Shown: piece after piece, positions 47,191-56,511 of the stretch
Layout of the letters: every line of letters starts with the position of its first letter
Position numbering within the stretch: position 1 is the stretch's first letter
NCBI GenBank assembly: GCA_938091085.1
Contig: CALKOC010000030.1
Coordinates: forward strand, 1 to 64,000
DNA: 64,000 bases
Origin: an uncultured Alphaproteobacteria bacterium
Lineage (GTDB): Bacteria; Pseudomonadota; Alphaproteobacteria; RS24
Direction of reading: 5' to 3'
The notes under the pieces: model-generated
The model's input: the letters and a program-made list of their open reading frames with translations, nothing else
Told to the model about the DNA's origin: nothing
The model's database searches: none
Made by a program: the position numbers and the translations under genes

Positions 47191-47898
47191 TTATTCTGTT
47201 GGCGTATCCGTTACCAAATCTGAAAACATGTCTTCAGTTGTCTCAACAACAGGCTCATCTTGAGCTTCATCTTGTGACGCAGGAGTTTCTTCAATCTGGG
47301 TTTCCGCCGCAGGTTCTTCGGTAGGCACACTTTCTGGTTCAGCAGCTGGCGGTGTGTATCCGGCTGTAAAATCTGTTGGTGTGTCGCCCTGTGCGTTCAG
47401 ATAGGCAATGATTGCTGCGCGATCTTGTGGTTTTCTTAGTCCGGCAAAGGCCATTTTAGTCCCAGCAGCATATTTTTTGGGATTTTCGAGGAAACCGTTC
47501 AGGGCATCATAATCCCAGTCTCCAGCCATCTCATTGAGTGCACCAGAATAAGTAAAGCCATCAACGCTGGCAACATCACGATTTACAATACCCCAAAGTG
47601 CGGGGCCAATTTTGTTTGCTCCGCCTTTTTCAAAGGCATGGCAGGAAACACATTTTTTAGCGACGTTAGCGCCTTTATCGACTGAGGCAGTTTGCAGCAA
47701 CGCCAAAATGTCCACTTCGGGTTCAGCAGATGCTTTTGATGCCGAAACAGCATCAACTTCCAAGCCTTCAACAATGTAGGCATTGGCATCAGCAGACTCG
47801 ATATGAAATAGGATGTCGCCCAAATTCTGCACACCAAGATAAACTAGAAGTGTGAAGAAAACGGCGCCGGCAATTTTATTGAGTTCAAAGCTATCCAT
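47191..47898 (-). CDS. Membrane-anchored class I cytochrome c
   Basis: The 235-residue protein has an uncleaved-looking N-terminal hydrophobic helix (about 11-31) and a linker. A cytochrome c domain follows with heme motif CVSCH, the GPALWGIVNRDVAS region and the axial methionine in GTKMAFAGL. A Pro/Glu/Ala-rich acidic tail of about 65 residues ends the protein. The layout matches CycM/cytochrome cy, which carries electrons between the bc1 complex and terminal oxidases in alphaproteobacteria. The acidic tail is unusual in length. Confidence 0.9.
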   Translation of the reverse strand: MDSFELNKIAGAVFFTLLVYLGVQNLGDILFHIESADANAYIVEGLEVDAVSASKASAEPEVDILALLQTASVDKGANVAKKCVSCHAFEKGGANKIGPALWGIVNRDVASVDGFTYSGALNEMAGDWDYDALNGFLENPKKYAAGTKMAFAGLRKPQDRAAIIAYLNAQGDTPTDFTAGYTPPAAEPESVPTEEPAAETQIEETPASQDEAQDEPVVETTEDMFSDLVTDTPTE

Positions 47899-48040
47899 GA
47901 CGATCTAAATGTCCTTTAATTCCCGACCAGAGCATGTAAATTTAATACCTCTTTAGAGCGCTAAAAACTTGCGGCGAAGCGTCGCACAATGTAGTTCAAT
48001 GCTGAGTTCAGAAGTCCGAGATTAAAACGAAGATTATCAA

Positions 48041-48808
48041 ATGTCCGAAATAAGTAAGAAACTAATAGTTACAATACCTGCAAGACTTGCGGCGACACGA
48101 TTACCGAATAAGCCACTGGCGGATATTCATGGTCGTCCAATGATTGTGCATGTTTGGGAACGTGTCGTGGCGGCTGTCGGGTCTGCAAATCAAGTTATTG
48201 TTGCAGCAGGGGATGCTGAAATTGTTGATGTGATGCAGTCAGTTGGTGGCCGTGTTGTATTAACTGACCCTGATTTACCTTCAGGTTCTGATCGGGTTTT
48301 CAGTGCTTTACTGGAAATTGAAAAACAGGATGGCGTTTCACCAGAGCACGTTATTAATGTGCAGGGTGATTTACCGACATTGGCACCCGAACTTATAGAA
48401 AAAACGGCTGCCTTGTTGCAGGACGGTTCAGACATGTCGAGTCTTGTAGCTGAAATTAAAGATTCCAGCGAAATTGGTAATCCGAATGTTGTTAAGGCTA
48501 TTATTAGTTGGGACGAAGCGGTTTCTGGTAGTTCTAAAGTGGGGCGGGGGTTGTATTTTACCCGTGCTCCGGCTCCCTCCGGTGATGGGCCGTATTATCA
48601 TCATATCGGGATTTACGGTTATCAACGTGCCGCGCTCGAGAGATTTGTAACTTTGCCGCCATCTCCTTTGGAAAAAAGAGAAAAACTTGAGCAATTACGC
48701 GCACTGGAAGCGGGTATGACAATCCGTCTGGCTTGCGTTGACACTGTTCCTCTGGGTGTTGATACTCAAGAGGATTTGGACAAAGCCCGTAAAATTTTGC
48801 GGGTATGA
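48041..48808 (+). CDS. kdsB: 3-deoxy-manno-octulosonate cytidylyltransferase
   Basis: KdsB activates Kdo to CMP-Kdo for the LPS inner core. The 255-residue protein starts with VTIPARLAATRLPNKPLADI, the nucleotide-binding loop. It also has HVINVQGDLP, the KVGRGLYFTRAPAPS region and EKREKLEQLRALEAG, all family marks. It is the only Kdo-pathway gene in the window; the lpt genes elsewhere show that LPS is made. Confidence 0.96.
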   Translation: MSEISKKLIVTIPARLAATRLPNKPLADIHGRPMIVHVWERVVAAVGSANQVIVAAGDAEIVDVMQSVGGRVVLTDPDLPSGSDRVFSALLEIEKQDGVSPEHVINVQGDLPTLAPELIEKTAALLQDGSDMSSLVAEIKDSSEIGNPNVVKAIISWDEAVSGSSKVGRGLYFTRAPAPSGDGPYYHHIGIYGYQRAALERFVTLPPSPLEKREKLEQLRALEAGMTIRLACVDTVPLGVDTQEDLDKARKILRV

Positions 48809-48837
48809 TTTAGGCACGAATATAAGCCCATAAAGAA

Positions 48838-48853
48838 GTACATATATATGTAC
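48838..48853. promoter_or_regulatory. 16-bp perfect palindrome upstream of pheA
   Basis: GTACATATATATGTAC reads the same on both strands and sits 37 bases before the pheA start. It could be an operator for a dimeric regulator or a small cruciform. Confidence 0.4.
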
Positions 48854-48889
48854 AGATTAATGAGCTGAGATATGTATTCCTTAAGGTGA

Positions 48890-49741
48890 ATGATGACGCA
48901 AAAAGATAAACCAATCGCTTTTCAAGGTGAAATGGGTGCAAATTCCCATATTGCCTGTAACGATATTTTCCCGGACAGGGAGGTTTTACCATGCACGACT
49001 TTTGAGGGTGCGTTTAAGGCTCTTGAAAACGGGTCTGCCGCGCTGGCTGTCTTGCCTGTCGAGAATACTGTTGCCGGACGTGTTGCGGATATTCACCGAC
49101 TTTTGCCGGGTTATAATCTCTATATTATCGGTGAATATTTCATGCGAATTCGACATTGCCTTTTGGGGCTTAAAGGTGCGTCGGTTGACGGGCTGACGCA
49201 TGTGCATAGCCATGAAATGGCTCTGGGACAATGCAGGAATATTATCAATGAACTTAACCTTGAGCCTGTAGTTGCTGCGGATACCGCCGGATCGGCGCGT
49301 GAAATAGCTGAGTTGAATAACCCCGCACTGGCGGCAATAGCCAGCCCACTTGCTGCCGAAATTAATGGGCTTCAAATTTTCAAAGAAAACATTGAAGATG
49401 CAAAACATAACACCACACGGTTTCTTGTTATGGCACCTGAGCCTGATGATGCCGAACCCAATTCCGGTGATGTCATTACAAGTTTCATCTTTCGGTGCCG
49501 CAATGTCCCTGCCGCGCTTTATAAAGCGTTGGGGGGGTTTGCGACCAATGGGGTGAATATGACTAAGTTGGAAAGTTATCAGGTTGAAGGCAGTTTCATG
49601 GCGACACAATTCTATGCGGACATTGAAGGCCATCCCGACGATGAGGCTGTAAGATTGGCTTTGGACGAGCTAAATTATTTCTGCTCGGAGCTTAATATAC
49701 TGGGTGTCTATCCGGCGGCTGAATTTCGCAAAACAATGTGA
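48890..49741 (+). CDS. pheA: Prephenate dehydratase
   Basis: PheA decarboxylates and dehydrates prephenate to phenylpyruvate for phenylalanine. This 283-residue form is monofunctional, without the chorismate mutase domain of E. coli PheA. It has the PDT domain (IAFQGEMGANSHIA, LPVENTVAGRV, HNTTRFLVMAPEP) and a C-terminal ACT domain with GVNMTKLESYQVEGSFMATQFYAD, the phenylalanine-binding site for feedback control. Two ATG codons are adjacent (48890 and 48893). The second has the better spacing from AAGG. Confidence 0.96.
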   Translation: MMTQKDKPIAFQGEMGANSHIACNDIFPDREVLPCTTFEGAFKALENGSAALAVLPVENTVAGRVADIHRLLPGYNLYIIGEYFMRIRHCLLGLKGASVDGLTHVHSHEMALGQCRNIINELNLEPVVAADTAGSAREIAELNNPALAAIASPLAAEINGLQIFKENIEDAKHNTTRFLVMAPEPDDAEPNSGDVITSFIFRCRNVPAALYKALGGFATNGVNMTKLESYQVEGSFMATQFYADIEGHPDDEAVRLALDELNYFCSELNILGVYPAAEFRKTM

Positions 49742-49749
49742 TGACGGTA

Positions 49750-50700
49750 TTAGCCCTTCATCTCAACAAATGCCTTGATGAGATGATGCGCGATTGCCAA
49801 TGAAGGTGGAATATCAAATTCTGCCGTGCCGTTAAAAGCGTCTTTAATTTCAGCTACGCTGAACCAGCGCGCTTCTGCGAGTTCTTTTTCATCCACTGTA
49901 ATTTTGTTATTCTCGGCTTCTGCGAGACAACCAATCATCAGTGAGCTTGGAAACGGCCAGGGTTGTGTTGAATGATATTGCACTGAGTTAATTGCGACGC
50001 CAGCTTCTTCCATGGTCTCGCGGGCAACCGCTTCCTCAATGGTTTCGCCTGGCTCCATAAAGCCTGCAAGGGCAGAAAACAGATTTTCCGGCCATCCGGC
50101 CTGTCTCCCGAGCAAACACTTATCACCAAGATAGGGCAACATGATAACAACAGGATCCGTTCTGGGGAAATGGTCTGCTCCGCAGGCAGGGCAACTCCTT
50201 TTATACCCGCCTTCTGCAATGACGCTTTTAGCGCCGCATTTTGAACAAAAGCCATGAGAGAAGTGCCATTCAACCAGTCCTTTGGCTTGCGCCAGTATTG
50301 CCAGTTCGGTAGGCGGCATATCACCAACCATGGCAAGGGTGCGTAAATTTTCAAAAACGCCACCAGCCCGACATAGGGCGTCAAACGGGGGAGTTTGCTC
50401 AGGGGTTTCCAATAGGCTGATATCCACTGCAAAACGAGGGGCGTTGTTTCTGTTCAGGCCCAGAAAAATAATATCATTATCGAGATAGGCTGAAATAGCG
50501 GCTTTGGGTAGCCATGCCACATCGCGACCTTGTTCGGCAGCAGCTTCGGGCAATACCAAAGCATCTCCGCGCCAAAGTGGAACAAACAGGGCATCAGGAG
50601 CAGCGATTTGGGAGGCCAGCCATTCGTCATCGGTTCTTAAGTGTCCCGCACGATCAAGCGGATTGTTGGCAAACATATTTAATCTGTGCGTGAGAGGCAT
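49750..50700 (-). CDS. nudC: NAD(+)/NADH diphosphatase (NudC family)
   Basis: NudC cleaves NADH and related caps to NMNH and AMP and can remove NAD caps from RNA. The 316-residue protein has an N-terminal domain, a zinc ribbon (CSKCGAKS and CPACG), the Nudix box GFMEPGETIEEAVARETMEEAG and the NudC signature TQPWPFPSSLM. It starts at ATG 50700 with GGAG six bases upstream. The TTG upstream (50712) is rejected. It converges on pheA. Confidence 0.93.
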   Translation of the reverse strand: MPLTHRLNMFANNPLDRAGHLRTDDEWLASQIAAPDALFVPLWRGDALVLPEAAAEQGRDVAWLPKAAISAYLDNDIIFLGLNRNNAPRFAVDISLLETPEQTPPFDALCRAGGVFENLRTLAMVGDMPPTELAILAQAKGLVEWHFSHGFCSKCGAKSVIAEGGYKRSCPACGADHFPRTDPVVIMLPYLGDKCLLGRQAGWPENLFSALAGFMEPGETIEEAVARETMEEAGVAINSVQYHSTQPWPFPSSLMIGCLAEAENNKITVDEKELAEARWFSVAEIKDAFNGTAEFDIPPSLAIAHHLIKAFVEMKG

Positions 50701-50837
50701 TGAGAACTCCAAAAAGCCTAAGTGATAAGGCCTGAACTAATGATTATTCGCGGGCGCGGATAAATATTCACTTAAACCACTTTATCCACAATGACCATGT
50801 TTAGACAGGTTAAAAACACTCTAATCTCGTGGCAAGC

Positions 50838-50868
50838 CTTGTCCTCTGTTTTGAAAAAATGATATGTT
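50838..50868 (+). promoter_or_regulatory. Candidate promoter of the 4.5S RNA gene
   Basis: CTTGTC at 50838-50843 resembles the -35 seen before thiC. TATGTT at 50863-50868 lies 19 bases after it and about six bases before the predicted RNA start. Confidence 0.4.
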
Positions 50869-50873
50869 AACCC

Positions 50874-50971
50874 TGAGAGGTTGGCGGCAGACGCATCCCT
50901 CGCCAACCGGGTCAGATCCGGAAGGAAGCAGCCCTAACGAGCCCGGTGCGGGTTGCCTGTCCAGCCTCTCA
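50874..50971 (+). ncRNA. ffs: Signal recognition particle RNA (4.5S type)
   Basis: The about 98-base RNA folds into one long hairpin. Outer arms TGAGAGG and CCTCTCA match, and the apical part contains GGTCAGATCCGGAAGGAAGCAGCCC with the GGAA tetraloop and the A-bulges that bind Ffh. It lies before dnaX, a common bacterial position. Confidence 0.96.
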
Positions 50972-51019
50972 CTTAAATTTCTGGCAAATCTGGAAATTAT
51001 CCAGATGAAAAATTTAAGT
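50971..51019. terminator. Inverted repeat after the 4.5S RNA
   Basis: ACTTAAATTT (50971-50980) matches AAATTTAAGT (51010-51019), enclosing a small TCTGG/CCAGA hairpin. It may end the ffs transcript, but it lacks a U-run and begins right at the end of the mature RNA. Confidence 0.5.
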
Positions 51020-51122
51020 AACTTCAAAAAGTAACTCTAAAATAGAATACTAATAAGTTCAGATTTTCTAATTAGTTTTCATTACAGCCATCATAAATGC
51101 CACCACGGAAAAGCTATCGGAT

Positions 51123-53093
51123 ATGAGCGACCAAGACCAAGAAGAAGACATCACACCGATGGCACCCGACCCGGATACGGAGCCGGGGTTTGGTTTGATT
51201 GCTGAAGCTGATGAAGAAAATAATGTATCGCTAAAATCAGAAGCCTATGAGGTTTTAGCACGTAAATATCGGCCACGCATATTTGACGATATGATCGGTC
51301 AGGAAGCGATGGTGCAAACCCTCCGCAATGCTTTTGAAACGGGTCGCATTGCTCACGCCTTTATGTTGACAGGTGTCCGCGGGGTGGGGAAGACAACCAC
51401 CGCGCGTATTTTGGCGCGGGCGCTGAATTATCAAACCGCAGAAGCGGATGCACCTAATGTTGATATGCCAGAGCCGGGGTTTCATTGCTTGGATATTATG
51501 GCTGGCAGTCATGTCGATGTGATTGAGATGGATGCAGCTTCAGCAACCGGCATTGATGATATTCGTGAAATTATTGAGAACGTCCGATATCGCCCGAGCG
51601 CGGCGCGATATAAGGTTTTTATCATTGATGAGGTGCATATGCTGTCAACCCAGGCTTTCAATGGCTTGTTAAAGACGCTTGAAGAGCCACCCGCTCATGT
51701 GAAATTTGTTTTTGCGACTACTGAAATCCGAAAAGTACCGGTTACTGTTCTTTCGCGCTGTCAGCGGTTCGATTTACGACGATTAACGATTGAGGAAACC
51801 CTTCAACTCCTAAATAAGGTCTGTGCCGCAGAAGGATCGGCATTTCAAGAGGAAAGTCTTGCCTTGATAGCGCGTGCCGCAGAAGGGTCAGCGCGAGATG
51901 CGTTATCTCTGCTGGACCGGGCGCTTGCTCACGGCTCAGAAGGCAAGACTGAAAGCGGCCCGGATGCTGATGCGATGCGGCAAATGCTTGGACTAGCTGA
52001 TCGCGGCAGAATTTTTGATTTGTTTGATTTGGTTATGCAGGGCAAATTGCCTGAAGCGCTCGATGAGTTCGAAATGCAGTATAATATGGGGGCAGACCCG
52101 ATTGTTATTCTCGCGGATTTGGCAGAACTTACCTATCGGTTGACACGCATGAAGTTTGTCCCTTCTGCGATGGATGATATTACCATGCCAGAGGCATTGA
52201 GGCACCGGAGTAAGGAAACGGCTGACGCGCTTTCCACTCAGGTCTTGTCGCGTTGCTGGCAAGTGCTGTTGAAGGGGCATAAGGAAGCTATGACCGCGCC
52301 AGATCCGATGGCGGCGGCTGAAATGGTTTTAATCCGTCTTGCACATATGTCAGATTTACCAGCGCCGGAGGAACTTTTAAGGCAGATACAAAAATCAACG
52401 CCTTCTAAAAGCGAGGCCCCGTCTCCAACTTTAGCATCCCCAACTAATCCGCCGACTACTGAGTCCGCCGGGGTACCCCAAAATTATGGTGAGACGACTG
52501 GCATGTCAGGTGTTCAAGCTTCTTCTCAGGCATCCACTGGCCCAGTGACGGAGCGCCTCGTGCAAACTGAACCGCAAGCAGAAACACAAATTAATCCTGC
52601 ACAATCACCTCATGCCCATGAGGCCCCTCATGTAATGCCTCGCCCGGATACGTTTAAAAAACTTGTCGCGCTGGTCGGACAAATGCGGGAAATAAAACTT
52701 AAAACAGTTTTAGAAACCAGCGTTCATCTTGTCCGCTTTGAGCCAGCCTCGGAGCTAAAAGCCGGGGTGATTGAATATCGTCTGGCAGAGGGCTCAGAAG
52801 ATATCTCCCGTCCCTTGTCGCGCTTACTGAAAGAGTGGACTGGCCTACAATGGGTCGTTAGCCTCTCGCAGGATGCGGGCGCGGAAACCCTCTATAAGGA
52901 AGCACATGATGATGCTTCGCGACGCAAAGACAATGCCGCTGATGACCCGCTGGTTAAAGCCGCACTTGAGGCATTTCCTGGTGCAGAGATTGTCAGTGTG
53001 ACCAATATGGATGAGCTTTCCGGATCTCTTTCAGCAAATCTTGAAGGCGAGCAGGATGGTCAAGAGCTCCCTAATGATGAGGATGAGACTTAA
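51123..53093 (+). CDS. dnaX: DNA polymerase III subunits gamma and tau
   Basis: DnaX is the ATPase of the clamp loader and bridges polymerase to helicase as tau. The 656-residue protein has a 30-residue acidic N-terminal extension. The AAA+ core follows with VLARKYRPRIFDDMIGQ, Walker A GVRGVGKTT, Walker B VFIIDEVHML, the sensor FVFATTE and LSRCQRFDLRR. A Pro/Ser/Thr-rich linker leads to the tau C-terminal domain. The zinc module between strands normally has four cysteines; here the region reads EPGFHCLDIMAGSHVDV with one cysteine, so zinc is probably not bound. RecR follows after 20 bases. Confidence 0.96.
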   Translation: MSDQDQEEDITPMAPDPDTEPGFGLIAEADEENNVSLKSEAYEVLARKYRPRIFDDMIGQEAMVQTLRNAFETGRIAHAFMLTGVRGVGKTTTARILARALNYQTAEADAPNVDMPEPGFHCLDIMAGSHVDVIEMDAASATGIDDIREIIENVRYRPSAARYKVFIIDEVHMLSTQAFNGLLKTLEEPPAHVKFVFATTEIRKVPVTVLSRCQRFDLRRLTIEETLQLLNKVCAAEGSAFQEESLALIARAAEGSARDALSLLDRALAHGSEGKTESGPDADAMRQMLGLADRGRIFDLFDLVMQGKLPEALDEFEMQYNMGADPIVILADLAELTYRLTRMKFVPSAMDDITMPEALRHRSKETADALSTQVLSRCWQVLLKGHKEAMTAPDPMAAAEMVLIRLAHMSDLPAPEELLRQIQKSTPSKSEAPSPTLASPTNPPTTESAGVPQNYGETTGMSGVQASSQASTGPVTERLVQTEPQAETQINPAQSPHAHEAPHVMPRPDTFKKLVALVGQMREIKLKTVLETSVHLVRFEPASELKAGVIEYRLAEGSEDISRPLSRLLKEWTGLQWVVSLSQDAGAETLYKEAHDDASRRKDNAADDPLVKAALEAFPGAEIVSVTNMDELSGSLSANLEGEQDGQELPNDEDET

Positions 53094-53113
53094 GCGTTTG
53101 GTCTTGATTGGTA

Positions 53114-53707
53114 ATGATTGGTCCTGAAATTGAAACCCTGATAAATTTGCTCTCGCGCATGCCCGGGCTTGGCCCGAGGTCGGCCCGTAGGGCGGTTTTG
53201 CATCTTGTGCGGAAGCGCGAAAGTCTTCTTTTGCCTTTAGCGGACGCGCTTCAGACTGCCCGGGACAGTATCGTTACATGCAGCACATGCGGTGCGATAG
53301 ACACAACTGACCCTTGCACTATATGTGCTGACCCGCGCAGGGATGACAGCGTTATTTGTGTTGTCGAGGATGTTGGTGACCTTTGGGCGCTGGAACGCGC
53401 TAAAGCCACCAAGGGAAGATATCATGTACTCGGTGGCGTTTTGTCTGCTTTAGATGGAGTAGGACCTGAAGATTTGAGCCTTGCCGGTCTTAAAACACGT
53501 TGTGTTACGGGCTTGGTCAAAGAAGTTATTCTTGCAACCAATGCTACAGTTGAGGGGCAATCTACAGCGCATTACATTATGGATATGCTCAAAGGCTGTG
53601 ACGTTACGGTTTCCCGACTTGCTCATGGCGTGCCGGTCGGTGGGGAGTTGGATTATTTGGATGATGGCACACTTGCTGAAGCTATGAAGTCGAGAACTGA
53701 ATTTTAA
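53114..53707 (+). CDS. recR: Recombination mediator protein RecR
   Basis: RecR, with RecO and RecF, loads RecA on gapped DNA. The 197-residue protein has the N-terminal helix-hairpin-helix ([19 protein letters not shown]) and a zinc finger ([16 protein letters not shown]). The Toprim domain has [14 protein letters not shown]-like strands and YHVLGG. It follows dnaX without the small nucleoid gene ybaB that normally lies between them. The ATG at 53114 is used; TTG at 53108 is a weaker alternative. Confidence 0.96.
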   Translation: MIGPEIETLINLLSRMPGLGPRSARRAVLHLVRKRESLLLPLADALQTARDSIVTCSTCGAIDTTDPCTICADPRRDDSVICVVEDVGDLWALERAKATKGRYHVLGGVLSALDGVGPEDLSLAGLKTRCVTGLVKEVILATNATVEGQSTAHYIMDMLKGCDVTVSRLAHGVPVGGELDYLDDGTLAEAMKSRTEF

Positions 53708-53717
53708 GGCAAGTCCG

Positions 53718-54854
53718 TTACGACGACAGCAAATCGTTTTCTGGGTCGCTTATTTTATCGCCTGTATTATTGCTGATTTTTTCTTTATCTGTTTTTGGCT
53801 CTTCAACTTCCAGCGCGGTTATTTTTTCGCCGCGTCGTGAGATTTTGGTGCTAGAAGTCTCGATCATTTCTATGTCCTTATTGGCTTGATCAAAATGACT
53901 CCGCAATTTGGTGATACGGTCATTCAAGCGCCCCACATCCTCAATCATGACATGCACTTCTTTTTGAATAATGCTGGCCTGTTCACGCATTTTTACGTCC
54001 CGCATAATTGCGCGAACCGTATTCAATGTGAGTGACATAGTATTGGGGGAGACCGGGTAGACTCGCATGGATCTGCACTTATCGACGATATCGGCACGGC
54101 GCAAATGTAATTCAGAAAAAATACTTTCCGAGGGTAAAAACATCAGGGCGGCATCAGCTGTTTCGCCAGTAATGATATATTTATCGTGGATGGCCTGTGC
54201 ATGTTTTAATGTGTCTTGTCCGAATTGTTGCAAGGCGGCTTTTTGTTCAATCTCATCGGCGGCTTGCTTGAACTTTTGATAGGCCTCAAGCGGAAATTTA
54301 CTATCCACCACAACAGGCCCGGGCGGGTTAGGAAGGTTAATAAGACAATCAGCCCGCTTGCCGTTGGAAAGTGTGTGCTGGAAAAGATAAGCGCTTTCGG
54401 GAAGGCCATCTATGACAATGTCGGCCAATTGTGCTTCTCCGAATGCCCCACGTGCCTGTTTGTTATCTAGAATATGCTGAAGCTCGACGACTTGCCCTGA
54501 AAGAGCCGTTATCTGCTGCTGTGCTTGATCTATAAGAGAGAGTCTTTCGCCAAGTTCACCGAGTGTCTTAGTGGTTTTTTCACGGCTTTCCTGCAATGTA
54601 TGAGTGACATTTTTGGAAACACTTTCAAGCCGCTCTGACAATGTACGGTTAATTTCGCCCTTGGCGGCCTCTTGCATTTCGGCAAAACTGTTGAGCCGTC
54701 CGGTCATTTCGGATTGCTGACGATTAATATCGGCAAGCATTGCGTCAAGGTGGTTAGGTGTATTGTCTTTGCGTCTTATCAATAGGACAATAATCACCCC
54801 CAAAAAGGTGGTGAGAACCAAAAGGCCGGAAATTATGACAGTTATCATACTCAT
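53718..54854 (-). CDS. rmuC: DNA recombination protein RmuC homologue
   Basis: RmuC-family proteins limit rearrangements at repeats; their nuclease-like fold is predicted. The 378-residue protein has an N-terminal membrane helix (about 4-26). A long coiled coil follows (about 35-130), then the core with GAFGEAQLADIVIDGLPE, ADCLINLPNPPGPVVVDSKFPLE and MFLPSESIF. The C-terminus is charged. It converges on recR and is divergent from def. Confidence 0.9.
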   Translation of the reverse strand: MSMITVIISGLLVLTTFLGVIIVLLIRRKDNTPNHLDAMLADINRQQSEMTGRLNSFAEMQEAAKGEINRTLSERLESVSKNVTHTLQESREKTTKTLGELGERLSLIDQAQQQITALSGQVVELQHILDNKQARGAFGEAQLADIVIDGLPESAYLFQHTLSNGKRADCLINLPNPPGPVVVDSKFPLEAYQKFKQAADEIEQKAALQQFGQDTLKHAQAIHDKYIITGETADAALMFLPSESIFSELHLRRADIVDKCRSMRVYPVSPNTMSLTLNTVRAIMRDVKMREQASIIQKEVHVMIEDVGRLNDRITKLRSHFDQANKDIEMIETSSTKISRRGEKITALEVEEPKTDKEKISNNTGDKISDPENDLLSS

Positions 54855-54891
54855 AAAAACTTCTTATCAGATTCGCTTGCATTCAGTCTGA

Positions 54892-54936
54892 CTTCACGCG
54901 GCCTAACTTTATGCGGCCTGACTTTATGCAGCATGA
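54892..54936. repeat. Three tandem 15-bp units between rmuC and def
   Basis: Units at 54892-54906, 54907-54921 and 54922-54936 follow CTTTATGCGGCCTGA with two to three changes each. The array lies in the divergent promoter spacer. Confidence 0.85.
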
Positions 54937-54972
54937 CTTGACGAAGGTGGAAGCACATCGTATCTCAGATAC

Positions 54973-55548
54973 ATGACAATAAGACCTATAATAGCTGTGC
55001 CAGACCCCAGACTGAAGCAGGTATCCGAGCCTGTTGAGGCAGTGACTGATGATTTACGATTGCTCATGGATGATATGGTGGAAACCATGCATGATGCGAA
55101 AGGCATTGGATTAGCTGCCATTCAGGTGGGGGTCAGTAAGCGTGTTATTGTTATGGATTTATCGCCCAGTAATTCAGCCGAAGACGGCGAAAGCGAGGAC
55201 AGATACGACCTCTCCGAACTTAAAGATGAACCTATTAGATATTTTGTGAATCCCGAGATTGTCTGGACATCTGAGGAGATGAATAATTATCAGGAAGGGT
55301 GTCTGTCCGTTCCAGGTTTTTATGACGATGTTGAACGTCCCCAAGCCTGCAAAGTTACTTATCTCGACTATCAGGGCCAACCTCAGGAACTAAATTGCGA
55401 CGGATTACTGGCAACTTGTATCCAGCATGAAATGGATCATCTTAACGGTGTTGTTTTTCTGGATCACTTATCACGTTTAAAACGCGACATGATTGTCAAA
55501 AAACTCCGTAAGCTAGCCAAAGAAGCTAATGTTGTTGAGTCCCGATAA
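54973..55548 (+). CDS. def: Peptide deformylase
   Basis: Def removes the formyl group from new proteins. The 191-residue protein has the three family motifs [19 protein letters not shown] and [12 protein letters not shown], giving the cysteine and two histidines that bind the metal. An insertion rich in acidic residues ([16 protein letters not shown]) sits between motifs one and two. It heads def-fmt-truA, the usual formyl-methionine set. Confidence 0.97.
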   Translation: MTIRPIIAVPDPRLKQVSEPVEAVTDDLRLLMDDMVETMHDAKGIGLAAIQVGVSKRVIVMDLSPSNSAEDGESEDRYDLSELKDEPIRYFVNPEIVWTSEEMNNYQEGCLSVPGFYDDVERPQACKVTYLDYQGQPQELNCDGLLATCIQHEMDHLNGVVFLDHLSRLKRDMIVKKLRKLAKEANVVESR

Positions 55549-55581
55549 AAGCGGGTGTCATCGACTTGCGAAGGTTCTTTC

Positions 55582-56511
55582 ATGCGTCTAATTTTCATGG
55601 GAACACCAGACTTTTCAGTGCCGGCACTAAATGCCTTGCATGATGCCGGGCATGATATTTGTGCTGTCTATACGCGCCCGCCCGCCAAAAAAGGGCGCGG
55701 GATGAACGAGAAATTATCCCCAGTTCATGAATGTGCGGACGGTTTAGGTTTGGATGTGTTTACGCCTAAAAATTTTAAGTCATCTGAAACAGTGGCAACA
55801 TTTGCATCTCATCAAGCAGATTTGGCGGTGGTCGTGGCGTATGGTCTGATTTTACCAGAAAGTGTTCTCTCTGCTCCTGAAAAAGGCTGTTGGAATATCC
55901 ATGCATCCTTACTGCCAAGATGGCGCGGGGCTGCGCCAATTCAAAGAGCGATCATGTCCGGTGATAAGCAAACGGGTATTTGCATTATGCAAATGGAAGC
56001 GGGTCTGGATACAGGTCCGGTTTTGTTGCGGCGGGAGATTGATATTGACCACGCAGACACGGCCTCGAATTTGCACGACCGGCTCATGGAGTTGGGGGGC
56101 GATACCATTGTTGAAGCAATAAATGAATATGAAAACCTACAGCCCATTCAACAAAGCGAAGAAGGTGTGACCTATGCCCAGAAAATCGACAAACAGGAAA
56201 GTAGGATAAATTGGTTAGAGAATGCCAATCAACTTGATTGCTTTATTCGCGGCCTGTCCCCTTTCCCCGGAGCTTGGTTTGATGCTGAAGGTGACCGTAT
56301 CAAAGTGCTTGCGGCCCGCCCGGTAGAGACCTTACCAGATGTAAAACACAAAGCCGGGGAGGTTTTGGATGCTGGTAATGGAATGCCAGTTATTGCTTGC
56401 GGTATCGGTGCACTGGAATTGGTGCGCCTTCAACGCGCGGGGAAATCGGCTATGACAGGTGAAGAATTTCAACGTGGCAAAGGTCTAAAGCCAGGAATGC
56501 TTCTGTCATGA
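55582..56511 (+). CDS. fmt: Methionyl-tRNA formyltransferase
   Basis: Fmt puts the formyl group on initiator Met-tRNA. From ATG 55582 (AAGG upstream) the protein has 309 residues. The Rossmann-like domain has RLIFMGTPDFSVPAL, the folate motif HASLLPRWRGAAPIQRAI and MEAGLDTGPVLL. A C-terminal OB-fold for tRNA follows. The frame upstream to 55555 is not conserved. It overlaps truA by 4 bases. Confidence 0.97.
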   Translation: MRLIFMGTPDFSVPALNALHDAGHDICAVYTRPPAKKGRGMNEKLSPVHECADGLGLDVFTPKNFKSSETVATFASHQADLAVVVAYGLILPESVLSAPEKGCWNIHASLLPRWRGAAPIQRAIMSGDKQTGICIMQMEAGLDTGPVLLRREIDIDHADTASNLHDRLMELGGDTIVEAINEYENLQPIQQSEEGVTYAQKIDKQESRINWLENANQLDCFIRGLSPFPGAWFDAEGDRIKVLAARPVETLPDVKHKAGEVLDAGNGMPVIACGIGALELVRLQRAGKSAMTGEEFQRGKGLKPGMLLS

